A DNA stretch of 64,000 nucleotides from Bog-793 sp963761425 (GTDB taxonomy: Bacteria; Actinomycetota; Acidimicrobiia; Acidimicrobiales; Bog-793), in the NCBI GenBank assembly GCA_963761425.1, contig CAVXGQ010000003.1:173122-237121 (forward strand). Direction: 5' to 3'. The notes under the pieces were generated by a model. That model made no database searches, had not been told where the DNA came from, and worked only from the letters and a program-made list of their open reading frames with translations. Shown one piece after another: positions 17,161-24,576 of this stretch; the stretch's first letter is position 1, and each line of letters opens with the position of its first letter. Both the position numbers and the translations under genes were made by a program.

Positions 17161-17521
17161 AAGTTATGCGTTCGCACCTGTTTGTGACCTCAGTCAGCAC
17201 CGCATCTGCTACGTCTCTTAGCGGCGCCCCATTTGCCCGGAGGGCTGCCGAGATGTCAACACCCCACCGCCCATAGCCGGGAAGGCAGGTAACTTCGGCA
17301 TCTTCGCGGAAACTGCTCCTAAGAAGGAAGGTTGGTGCGTAGGGAGCGCCTCCGATCCGCGTTACGTCGACTTGCAGTGCCTCATGTAGGACCTCGAGAG
17401 CGCGATCACACTCGACGATGCTGTCTCCGTGGATACGCCAACGACGCACCGCTAACCTCCGAGAGAGAGCCGCGAGGAACGTTAGGTGGCGCTCCCGGAG
17501 CGGTGGTGGATGCAAGGACAT
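17102..17521 (-). CDS. conserved-looking hypothetical protein, 3' truncated
   Basis: 139 codons with good coding character: an N-terminal basic helix, APYAPTFLLRSSFREDAEV, CLPGYGRWGVDISAALRANG, and a final CERITFAIEFCNALPAGNNA before a stop created at the junction with the SDR remnant. The G-Y-G-R-W-G-V-D-I-S and N-A-L-P-A-G-N-N-A-W segments look like active-site motifs of a conserved family that I cannot name. The abrupt end at the junction suggests its 3' part was lost. Confidence 0.45.
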   Translation of the reverse strand: MSLHPPPLRERHLTFLAALSRRLAVRRWRIHGDSIVECDRALEVLHEALQVDVTRIGGAPYAPTFLLRSSFREDAEVTCLPGYGRWGVDISAALRANGAPLRDVADAVLTEVTNRCERITFAIEFCNALPAGNNAWRRH

Positions 17522-17529
17522 GGAGTCGC

Positions 17530-17676
17530 GCTATCCAGCGGGCCGTGCTGGGCCTCGAGCGTCCGTTTCTCCATGCCGGGAGGCTGCGCCTGGTCCATCC
17601 GACGACGGGCGAAGAACTCGAGTGGAGCGCTCCCTTGCCCAACGATCTGGCGGCGGTGCTGGCCCGCCTGTCCTGA
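17530..17676 (+). pseudogene. RluA-type pseudouridine synthase, C-terminal remnant
   Basis: The last about 45 codons (AVLGLERPFLHAGRLRLVHP, TTGEELEWSAPLPNDL) are the typical C-terminus of RluA/RluD pseudouridine synthases, with the R-P-x-L-H-A-x-x-L and H-P-x-T-G-E motifs. The catalytic H-R-x-D domain is absent. Confidence 0.75.
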
Positions 17677-17685
17677 AGGCGTCGA

Positions 17686-18570
17686 TCAGGCCGCGTCGTG
17701 GAAGGCGTTCACTTCCGGCTGGGCGGCGAGCGCCCGAAGTGCCGAGGCTTCGAGGCTCCGGACCCGCCGGACGCCGATCCCGAGTTTCTTCGCCGTCGAC
17801 TCCAGCGAGGCGGGAGGCTGGCCGGTAAGTCCAAAGCGCAGCCGGACCACCTGTCGTTCGAGCTCGGGAAGTCGGCCGATGGCGTCGGCGAGGCCTTCCA
17901 TCGACATCTCCTCGACGGCTTCGTCGTCGACCGACCCGTCCTCGGCGGCGAGCAGGTCGCCCAGGGTGGCGCTGGCGTCGATGGCGACGGGCTGATCCAG
18001 ACTCGCCACCACCCGGGGCAGATGGCGCTCGGCACCCTCGCCTCGGCGTTCGGCCGCGTTCTCCGCCGCGACGGCGTCCTCGGGCAGGCGAATGGCTCGT
18101 CCCTTGGACTGCACGGCCCGCTGGAGGGACTGACGGATCCACCAGGTCGCGTACGTCGAGAACTTGAAGCCCCTCTTCCAGTCGAACTTCTCCACCGCGC
18201 GCATCAACCCGAAGGTGCCCTCCTGGACGAGGTCGGTGAGATCGACGCCGCGTCCTTGGTACCGGCGGGCCCAGTGGACGACCAGCCGGAGGTTGCCGGC
18301 GATCATCTCGTTCTTCGCCCCGGCGTCACCAAGTTCGATCCGCTGGGCGAGGGCGACCTGTTCAGCAGCACTGAGCAGGGGATACCTGCCGATGTCGTCG
18401 AGAAAGAGCCGCATGAGGTCGGGGCCTCCGCTCGCCCGCTCTGCTACCTCGTCGGCGAATGCGGTGGTAATGGCCTGGTCTCCGTTCCTCGCGTCTCGAT
18501 CTGTCCATCCGACCCTCGGAAGTGGCCGGCACCTTGTGCAATTGTGCAACACCGGACGCGGTGGTGCCAT
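17686..18570 (-). CDS. sigma-70 factor with shortened region 3
   Basis: A 294-residue sigma factor. Region 1.2 (LMRLFLDDIGRYPLLSAAEQ), region 2 (NLRLVVHWARRYQGRGVDLT, then FKFSTYATWWIRQSLQRAVQ) and region 4 (LPELERQVVRLRFG, then an HTH SLESTAKKLGIGVRRVRSLE) are all present. Between IRLPEDAV and SLDQPV only about 30 residues remain, whereas primary-like factors have about 70 to 80 (regions 3.0-3.2). Region 4.2 is also atypical (G-V-R-R-V-R in place of T-R-E-R-I-R-Q), so promoter choice may differ. It is an alternative factor or a decaying paralogue. The ATG is preceded by GGAAGGA with almost no spacer, so the true start may be further in. Confidence 0.75.
   Translation of the reverse strand: MAPPRPVLHNCTRCRPLPRVGWTDRDARNGDQAITTAFADEVAERASGGPDLMRLFLDDIGRYPLLSAAEQVALAQRIELGDAGAKNEMIAGNLRLVVHWARRYQGRGVDLTDLVQEGTFGLMRAVEKFDWKRGFKFSTYATWWIRQSLQRAVQSKGRAIRLPEDAVAAENAAERRGEGAERHLPRVVASLDQPVAIDASATLGDLLAAEDGSVDDEAVEEMSMEGLADAIGRLPELERQVVRLRFGLTGQPPASLESTAKKLGIGVRRVRSLEASALRALAAQPEVNAFHDAA
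18534..18549. repeat. tandem 8-bp repeat (TTGTGCAA x2)
   Basis: Two perfect copies of TTGTGCAA sit head to tail close to the annotated start of the second sigma gene. If that gene starts further downstream, they would lie in its promoter region. No role is shown. Confidence 0.4.
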
Positions 18571-18784
18571 TCCTTCCGGCGTCGACTTGGCGCTCCCGGC
18601 TGCCGGGCAGGGCCGAGCAGCGGGACCGGTCGGGGGATCGCGCCGGAGCCGAAGCTCTTGGCGGCCCTTCCAGCCGGCCTTAGTCCTCGTCGGCTCGGGT
18701 CAGGCGCGCCACGGGACCGCGGAGAAGGCGCGGGCGACCATGTCGCTCAGACGGTAGGGCTCGAGGTGCCGTCGGATGCGCTCG

Positions 18785-18874
18785 CTAAACCGAGATTCCG
18801 ACCGACGCGAGCGTGGCCGCTGCGACTCCTAGGGTGGCAATCGTGCGCCACTGCCGTCCTGACCTTTTGTACAT
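18785..18874 (-). CDS. 29-aa hydrophobic peptide with strong ribosome site
   Basis: AAAGGAGGG lies five bases before the ATG. The peptide has a basic start (MYKRSGRQWRT) and a hydrophobic remainder (ATLGVAAATLASVG), which looks like a single short membrane helix or a signal peptide cut short by TAG. The ribosome site is one of the best in the window, which argues that this is, or was, a real gene start. Downstream is only the rear of the sigma gene region. Confidence 0.4.
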   Translation of the reverse strand: MYKRSGRQWRTIATLGVAAATLASVGISV

Positions 18875-19101
18875 CAAGCCCTCCTTTGTGCGGGAATGAA
18901 CTAGACACCTCGCCGATCACGGCGCGCGGGATGGTACAGACGGCTCAAAACATCTCCGCGGCGATCTGGTGAACAGCGCGAATCAGGGCGGCAAAAGTTC
19001 GATACGGACGCGCATATCCCTCGTTAGGCCGAAGTTCCTCCCACGCGAGCACGGTCAATCTGGCTAGCTGCCCTTTTGCGGCCGTCAAGGTGGCTTTCTG
19101 A

Positions 19102-19731
19102 CTACGCGTAGCCGAACCGGTGCGAGACGCCGAGCAGCTCGAAAGCCCGGCGCTGGACCGTCATCGGCGTCGTGATCACCGTGAAAGCGGAGAGATCGGC
19201 GTCAGCCGGCTTAACCCGATTGGCGGCGATGGTGGCGAGGTCGGCGAGCAGGCTTTTGAAGGAGTGGGCCGGCAGGCGATCGGGGGTCTTTTTCGTCGTC
19301 ACCTTCGAAAGCGCCGCGGCCGAGCGCTGGGCGGGGCCGACGGGGCTTGGCCTCATCGCGGCTGCTGACTCGGGGTCGTCGTCTTGGAAGAGCATCGGGG
19401 CGAGGCTTACCCGCATGTGGAAGGCGACGTAGTAGCTGAGCATCCGCAAGAACACGTGGCAGCGGACTCGGTCCTCGCTGCGGTGGCGGATCGGGCGGAT
19501 GTCCAAGTCGGTGTTGAAGGTCCTAAACGCGTGCTCGACGCCGGCGAGCGCCTTGTAGGAGGAGACGACGCCAGCGGTCTCGAGCACGTCGTCGGCAAGG
19601 CTCGTCCGCAGGACGTAGATCCCGTCGAGCGCGGCCTCGGCGGCGATCTGTTCTCCTTTCCGCGAAAAGGTGAACGAGTCGTCGCCGATCTCCATCTTGA
19701 AGTGCTTGGCGACCTTGAAGCGGTTCAGCAC
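19102..19731 (-). pseudogene. IS1634/IS4-type transposase, N-terminally truncated
   Basis: The frame encodes the rear of a DDE transposase: KVAKHFKMEIGDDSFTFSRK, LDGIYVLRTSLADDVLETAG, SYKALAGVEHAFRTFNTDLD, then RCHVFLRMLSYYVAFHMR. V-E-H-A-F-R carries the catalytic glutamate of this family. The two aspartates and the N-terminal part are missing; homology reaches slightly upstream, to about 19790, without a start. Inactive on its own. Confidence 0.8.
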
Positions 19732-19920
19732 CTTGCCGACCCTGAGCGCGATCGTGTCCTTGCTCCGAAGGGGGCGGCGGATGCAGGTCTCAACAGTCGC
19801 AGGCAGGTTTGGCGTGCGGGGGCACTTCTATCTACCTCCCTGTCCGTCGGCCCTGTAGGGCTTTACACCACAGATATCTCATTCACCATAAGTCTTCGTC
19901 CTGCACCATAAAGGGCTGAC

Positions 19921-20064
19921 CTGCGGTCGAAGTCCGAGGTCGGCCAGATCAACGAGGTTCTGTGCAAGGTCATCGCACACAACCTGTGCGTACTGATCGC
20001 GTGCATTCACGACATCGGGCTGGAAGCGCCGATGTTCGGTGCTGTGCAAGCCGCGCCGGCGTAG
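19921..20064 (+). pseudogene. DDE transposase C-terminal remnant
   Basis: The frame reads LRSKSEVGQINEVLCKVIAH, NLCVLIACIHDIGLEAPMFG and stops at TAG 20062. This is the end of an IS4/IS5-like transposase (pattern: v-x-S-K-x-x-x-x-x-N-E-x-L-x-K-x-x-x-H-N). Only 47 codons remain. Confidence 0.65.
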
Positions 20065-20069
20065 GTCCA

Positions 20070-20927
20070 TCACGGCGCGTACAACTTTTCTCGGTACTCG
20101 CCAGCCCAGGGATGCTTGAGCGTGCGCCGCACGAATGTGCCCTTGTACTCAAGGTTCGGCTGACTTCCGGCACCATCGTGATGCAATTCAAACCTTCCCT
20201 TTAGCGGTTGCGCCGTCGTGGACGAAAGTTCGGTCTCAATAGGTGTGGTCTTGTCCGGCAACGGCCGATGGCGAAGGTCAAGCGGCGCCGCGCTCCTGTT
20301 GTCATTGTTAAACGCATAACAACAATCGTCGTCTGTATACTTCATGGCCACATCAAGGGGTTCTGCGTTTCCGTTCGCCAAGATGGTCTTTTCGTCGGCG
20401 CGTTGCGTCGGCAATTTCAGCTGGGATTCGGGGGGGTCAGCCCAGCGGCCGTCTATGGGCACCTCCATCGTGGTGCTGGCGTGATAGTGAATCTTCGCCA
20501 CGACACCCTCAGCAGCTCGTCGTTCAGGGCGTTTGGCGTTGTAGATCGGCACGTAGACGAAGGTCGTCTTGATGGTGTTGGTAGTCCCAGCGCCAGCGGG
20601 AACGCTCCCTGCTGATAGGGGGCTGAAGCCTCCAACGCCACTCGCGCCGATGGCTGAACCGAACGGACCAACAACGGTCCCTACCGTCTGCTCTTTGCGG
20701 TAGGGAGCCCCGAACTCCAGGCGCGGCTTTCGTTGCCATGATGCGACGACGGCCCAGACGACCAGAACCAGTCCGGCCAGAAACACGACGCACGCAGCAC
20801 CAATGGAGTCCTGATACCAAGTGGAGCTGAATGCCGGCGGGTGGCTCGTTGCTGCGAACCCAACGGCCGTTACGACTCCTGCCAACGCGGCGGCCATCAG
20901 GACGACCCCGATGTTTTTGTTCTCCAT
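20070..20927 (-). CDS. hypothetical membrane protein, two helices plus soluble domain
   Basis: A 285-residue protein. The ATG at 20927 follows AGGGAG at five bases and begins MENKNIGVVLMAAALAGVV, the first membrane helix (about residues 6-26). A second helix lies at about residues 45-65 (ACVVFLAGLVLVVWAVVASW). The remaining 220 residues form a soluble, strand-rich domain (for example TTFVYVPIYNAK, then VVAKIHYHASTTM). An in-frame start 36 codons upstream has no ribosome site. No family recognised; similar layouts occur in proteins linked to membrane stress or defence, but I claim no role. Its promoter region contains the adenine-free tract. Confidence 0.65.
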   Translation of the reverse strand: MENKNIGVVLMAAALAGVVTAVGFAATSHPPAFSSTWYQDSIGAACVVFLAGLVLVVWAVVASWQRKPRLEFGAPYRKEQTVGTVVGPFGSAIGASGVGGFSPLSAGSVPAGAGTTNTIKTTFVYVPIYNAKRPERRAAEGVVAKIHYHASTTMEVPIDGRWADPPESQLKLPTQRADEKTILANGNAEPLDVAMKYTDDDCCYAFNNDNRSAAPLDLRHRPLPDKTTPIETELSSTTAQPLKGRFELHHDGAGSQPNLEYKGTFVRRTLKHPWAGEYREKLYAP

Positions 20928-21061
20928 GGTTCTCCCTTCACCGAACCGTCTCCAGTTTGGGACTCGTTCGGTGACTTTGGGTGCAAGTTCTGTGATTGCA
21001 CCCAAATGTGGGTGTCGTGTCGTTCTGTGGTGCAAAGCTGCCCTGTAGCTTCCCGCCCTAA

Positions 21062-21299
21062 GCGCTCTGCTCTCCTGCTGGGCCGGCTGGGGCCGGTCCC
21101 TCTCCCCGCCGCCCGTGCGCTCCGTGCGTTCGCCCCTCGGCGGGGCGCCGCCCGGCCGCCTGGCCGGCTTGGTGTTGCCCCCTCGGTCTGCCCGCTCGCC
21201 CTTTCGCTCCCTCGGCGGCTGCCCCTCCCCCGGTGTGCCGGCCGCCCCCCGTCCCCGGTCTTTGGCCTGCCTTCCCGCGCCTGTCCCTCTCTCCCCGGC
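21062..21299. other. 238-base tract with no adenine on the + strand
   Basis: From 21062 to 21299 the + strand has only C, G and T; the nearest adenines are at 21061 and 21300. The sequence is not a simple repeat. Stop codons need A on + and T on -, so all six frames stay open here by composition alone and long reading frames across it should not be called genes. On the minus strand it would be transcribed as a uracil-free RNA leading toward the membrane protein gene that starts at 20927. Confidence 0.9.
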
Positions 21300-21597
21300 A
21301 TCGTCAGTGGGCGCTGAAGGACGCGAACCTCAAAGGGAAAGAGACCACGTGCTCCCCGGCGTCGGCTGCTTCCGGAGAGCGGCGCACTGAGGCACCGGTC
21401 TCGTCAAACCCCCGAACGCAAAGTTGGCGGCGAGGCACTCAGACAACCTTCGCGTGTAGCCATTCATGTAGCCAAGCCCTCAGATCCGACTGGACGCAGA
21501 CAGACGTCCAGGGACACAAGCACCTGGTCAGAGGCGCTCGGTGGACTCTGATGGACGCCCAGACACCCGTTCGATTTCTCTGGCAGTCAAGAGGTTC

Positions 21598-21624
21598 GGG
21601 GGTTCGAGTCCCCTCGCCTCCACC
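21598..21624 (+). pseudogene. tRNA/tmRNA 3'-end fragment
   Basis: A complete T arm (GGGGG, TTCGAGT, CCCCT) is followed by an acceptor strand CGCCTCC, A and CC. Six bases at 21531 (GAGGCG) could pair with it, but the segment in between does not fold into D and anticodon arms. It may be the 3' end of a tRNA-Ser or of tmRNA left by an integrative element. Confidence 0.5.
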
Positions 21625-21742
21625 GATTGGGGTTTAGGTCAAACCTTCACCAGCTACGAGACAAGCTGCATCTACTGATCGGGCGTGGGTGGGGCGGGCC
21701 TGGTTCCATAAGAGGTCGGGACGAGCCCACTCCTGGTTCGAG

Positions 21743-24229
21743 TTACTCGATCGGCTGGTGAGACATGGCTGGCGGCTTACGCCCCGCGAGCAGCCAGCCG
21801 GCTCCGGCTGCCACAAGAGGCAACCCCACAAGGATCGCCAGCAGATTCGTCACCGGCACGTTGGCTAGGGAGGAAAGACCTCCGTTCAATGAGTTGCCTC
21901 GTAACCAACCGATGACCCCGACATAGCCGGCGAACGTACCGAGGATCGCTCCCAGGAGCCCAAGTGTTCCTGCTGTGATAGCCGTGAGCGTCCGACGGGT
22001 GTAGCTACTGGCTCCAGCAGCGGCCAGCGTGCGCAGGTCGCCCGCCGTTTCGCTCCGGATGAGGCCGATGCTCATCGCCAAGATGCTGAGTGCGATCGCC
22101 ATGCCCGCGGCGGTGGCCCAGTCGACCACTTCCCCCGATGTCGGTTCATCGTTCTTGGTCTCGATGCTCAAGTTTGCCGTTGCCGCGATTGCCTGAGCAT
22201 TGTGGATCTCGGCGGCAGTGATCGGTTGGGCGGCGTCGACAAACCAGCCAATCGGCGGCCCGATCACGGACGAAGAGATCCCAAGTTCGTGGACGGCGTG
22301 CTCGGTGATCAAGAGGTTCGGTGCGTGAACCCCGGTCGGCAGCGCGCCGAGCGCTTGGATCACGGTGTGCTTCAGCAGTCCAGACTTCGTGCAGGTGTAG
22401 TTCCCGTTACCGGGCGACCTTAGGGGTATGAACTTCTCGCACCAGTTGAACTCGACGCCCGACGCACCGGCGAATCCTGGCAGCGAGGTCACGACGTCGG
22501 CATCTGGCGCGATCTCTGATTGGCGAATGCCCAACAGCTGCAAGAGCTGGGGGGTGGCGACGGTGAGCGATCCGTCGAAGGATTTTGTTCCGGAGCTGTT
22601 CTGGAGACCGCCAACCAAATAGAGCGCGGCGACGTGCTGCGCGCCGAGCGCTGCGCCGACCCGATCTGCGACCTTCGCCATCGCTTGCACCTGCTTCGCC
22701 GACGGATAGGGAATGATCCCGATGTTCGCCTGGTTCGAGGCGAGGTTCGGGCCGGCGGGGTCCCAGACGTCCGAGTAGCGAGCCTGCGCCAAGATGGCGA
22801 TCATGACTGCGATCATCACGCCGAGGCTGATCGCGGCGAGGGCCGAGGCGGAGCGTGCCCGGTAGCGGGCGAGGTCACGGAGCGCCAGTCGAGCAGCTAC
22901 CGGAGCGTGCCGTGCCAGTTGGCCCAAGCCGACGAGGAAAAACGGCGCCAACAGGATGACCGCAGGGAAGAGAGCGACGATCCCGGCAACGAGCTCCGGT
23001 GTGCCACGGCTGCTGCTCGGATTCTGGCTGCCGGCGTAGGCGAGTAGGAAGAAGGCGACCACGAGGAAGGCGATCCCGGGAAGCGCCGAACGGTGCACTT
23101 GCTTCGGCGGAGCGGGGCGCCCCGAAAGAGACGCCACCACAGAGAGCTTGGTGATCTCCCGGGCGGGTCGTGACGCAGCCAAGTACGTTGCCACGAGCGC
23201 CAGCACGCTCGCCGCCAATACCACCACCCAAGGCAGGGCGAGCACTCCGATCAGGTGATGCACACTCTGTTCGAGATGGGGCCGGTAGGCGAACCAGAGC
23301 ACCAAGCCGAGCCCGGTGCCGAGCAGTGCCCCGACGACACCGACGGCGAGCCCGTTCGCCCGCACGACAAGAGAGACGTTCTTTTCGGTGGCTCCGATCG
23401 ACGCCAGCATCCCGAGTGACCGCAGCCGTCTTTGGGCGAGCACCGTGAAGCCCCCGACGGCCATCAGTGCGATGAGGATCATGCCGATCGCGAGCACGGC
23501 GAGCGAGAGCGTTTCCGGATTGATCGGGTTGTGGTTCGCTACTGAAGCGGGGGTTGAAACGTTGGCGCCAATCGAGCTGGGCTTCACCCCGGGCGCGTCG
23601 AACAGCACCGTGATCGAGGTTGGAGACTTCACCTGTCCCGGCTCGACGAGAGCGAACTCGCCGAGCAGGCTTTGCGGGTTCTCGACGATGCCAACCACCC
23701 GACGGAGTGCACCTCCGACCCCCCAGCGGTCGTCGATCTTCAAGTTGAGGTCCGCCGCCAGTCCCGGTGTCACGGCCACCTGGTCCGCTCCCCTCGGGAA
23801 GTGGCCGGAAAGGAGCGAGAGCGTTGGTCCGCCGTAGGGGCCGTTGGGGTTCTGCGCCCGCAGCTCATAGGTATCGACCGATCCGGGAACCTGCAGGTCC
23901 TCGTTCTCGATGACATCGACGCGTCCGAATCGGTGTTCCAGCGAAGCGATCTGGGAGGCGAGATGAGGATCGTTCCCGGCAAACGTCGCCATGTCGCCTG
24001 CGGTGCCGAATCCTGAGTTCGCTGGAGGTGGGGTGTTGGTCGCTACAGCCGCGCCGACGATGGTGGTGGCGACGGCGATGATGACCAACGCGAGGATGAG
24101 GAGTTGCTGGCGCCACTCACGGCGGAACAGGCGCAGAGCCCAGAGGATGACAGCTCGGCGGGCAGCCACTGCACTCCGCTCAGTCGCGCGACCGACGGAT
24201 GGACGGTCCGATGTCGTCGTCGCAGTCAT
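21743..24229 (-). CDS. ABC transporter permease with FtsX-like domains (copy 2)
   Basis: An 828-residue membrane protein. Residues about 35-60 form a first helix after R-R-E-W-R-Q-Q-L. A large outer domain follows, then three helices (from about residue 235, including GGFTVLAQRRLRSLGMLASI), then a second set after about 340, and a last three-helix FtsX block (LSILAMSIGLIRSETAGDLR onward). The order matches the long FtsX/LolE-type permeases that work with a MacB-like ATPase in export, often of peptides or lipids. It is clearly a paralogue of the 838-residue permease upstream. Its dedicated ATPase has decayed, so it must use another ATPase or be silent. Confidence 0.85.
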   Translation of the reverse strand: MTATTTSDRPSVGRATERSAVAARRAVILWALRLFRREWRQQLLILALVIIAVATTIVGAAVATNTPPPANSGFGTAGDMATFAGNDPHLASQIASLEHRFGRVDVIENEDLQVPGSVDTYELRAQNPNGPYGGPTLSLLSGHFPRGADQVAVTPGLAADLNLKIDDRWGVGGALRRVVGIVENPQSLLGEFALVEPGQVKSPTSITVLFDAPGVKPSSIGANVSTPASVANHNPINPETLSLAVLAIGMILIALMAVGGFTVLAQRRLRSLGMLASIGATEKNVSLVVRANGLAVGVVGALLGTGLGLVLWFAYRPHLEQSVHHLIGVLALPWVVVLAASVLALVATYLAASRPAREITKLSVVASLSGRPAPPKQVHRSALPGIAFLVVAFFLLAYAGSQNPSSSRGTPELVAGIVALFPAVILLAPFFLVGLGQLARHAPVAARLALRDLARYRARSASALAAISLGVMIAVMIAILAQARYSDVWDPAGPNLASNQANIGIIPYPSAKQVQAMAKVADRVGAALGAQHVAALYLVGGLQNSSGTKSFDGSLTVATPQLLQLLGIRQSEIAPDADVVTSLPGFAGASGVEFNWCEKFIPLRSPGNGNYTCTKSGLLKHTVIQALGALPTGVHAPNLLITEHAVHELGISSSVIGPPIGWFVDAAQPITAAEIHNAQAIAATANLSIETKNDEPTSGEVVDWATAAGMAIALSILAMSIGLIRSETAGDLRTLAAAGASSYTRRTLTAITAGTLGLLGAILGTFAGYVGVIGWLRGNSLNGGLSSLANVPVTNLLAILVGLPLVAAGAGWLLAGRKPPAMSHQPIE

Positions 24230-24491
24230 CGCTGTACGGCTGGACGAGATGCCACCGCGTATTCAGGGTGGGCTCGGTTGCGTTGACCACCTTGCCGTCC
24301 CGGAGGGAGATCACCCGTTCGGCCCACGACGCAAGCTGCGCGTCATGGGTTACGAAGACCACCGCAACCCTTCGCTTGAAAGCGTCGGCGATCATGCCCG
24401 TCACTGATTCCCCGTTTTCCGAATCAAGAGCGTCGGAAGGCTCGTTGGCAAAGAGCAGGTGGCGCTCGCCGACGAGCTCCTGGGCAAGGTT
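24180..24491 (-). pseudogene. ABC ATPase remnant (Walker B to C-terminus)
   Basis: The frame encodes ELVGERHLLFANEPSDALDS, then FVTHDAQLASWAERVISLRD. These correspond to the end of the signature helix, Walker B, the D-loop, the H-loop histidine and the C-terminal strand of the intact ATPase at 27.1-27.8 kb. Walker A, the Q-loop and LSGGQ are missing, and Walker B reads A-N-E-P where A-D-E-P is expected, so the key aspartate is changed too. It overlaps the start of the following permease by 50 bases. Confidence 0.8.
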
Positions 24492-24576
24492 TCATGGGCG
24501 AGCAGCACCCGTCGCACTCCCTCGTTCTTGGAGGGCACCGTTCGAAGGTCCGGCCTAGTACCAACGGGTAGATCGC

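Noticed and set aside
20897..21317. Long reading frames on both strands across the adenine-free tract
   Set aside because: Without A on + and T on -, no stop codon can occur, so openness is a composition effect; the products are low-complexity.
21530..21622. Complete tRNA-Ser using GAGGCG at 21531 as the 5' acceptor
   Set aside because: The six-base match exists, but the sequence between does not form D and anticodon arms.
21300..21624. Possible complete tmRNA gene ending at the T arm
   Set aside because: The 3' end fits, but I find no tag-peptide frame with an A-L-A-A-type end and double stop, no pseudoknot-like arms and no matching 5' GGGG start. Only the 3' fragment is kept.
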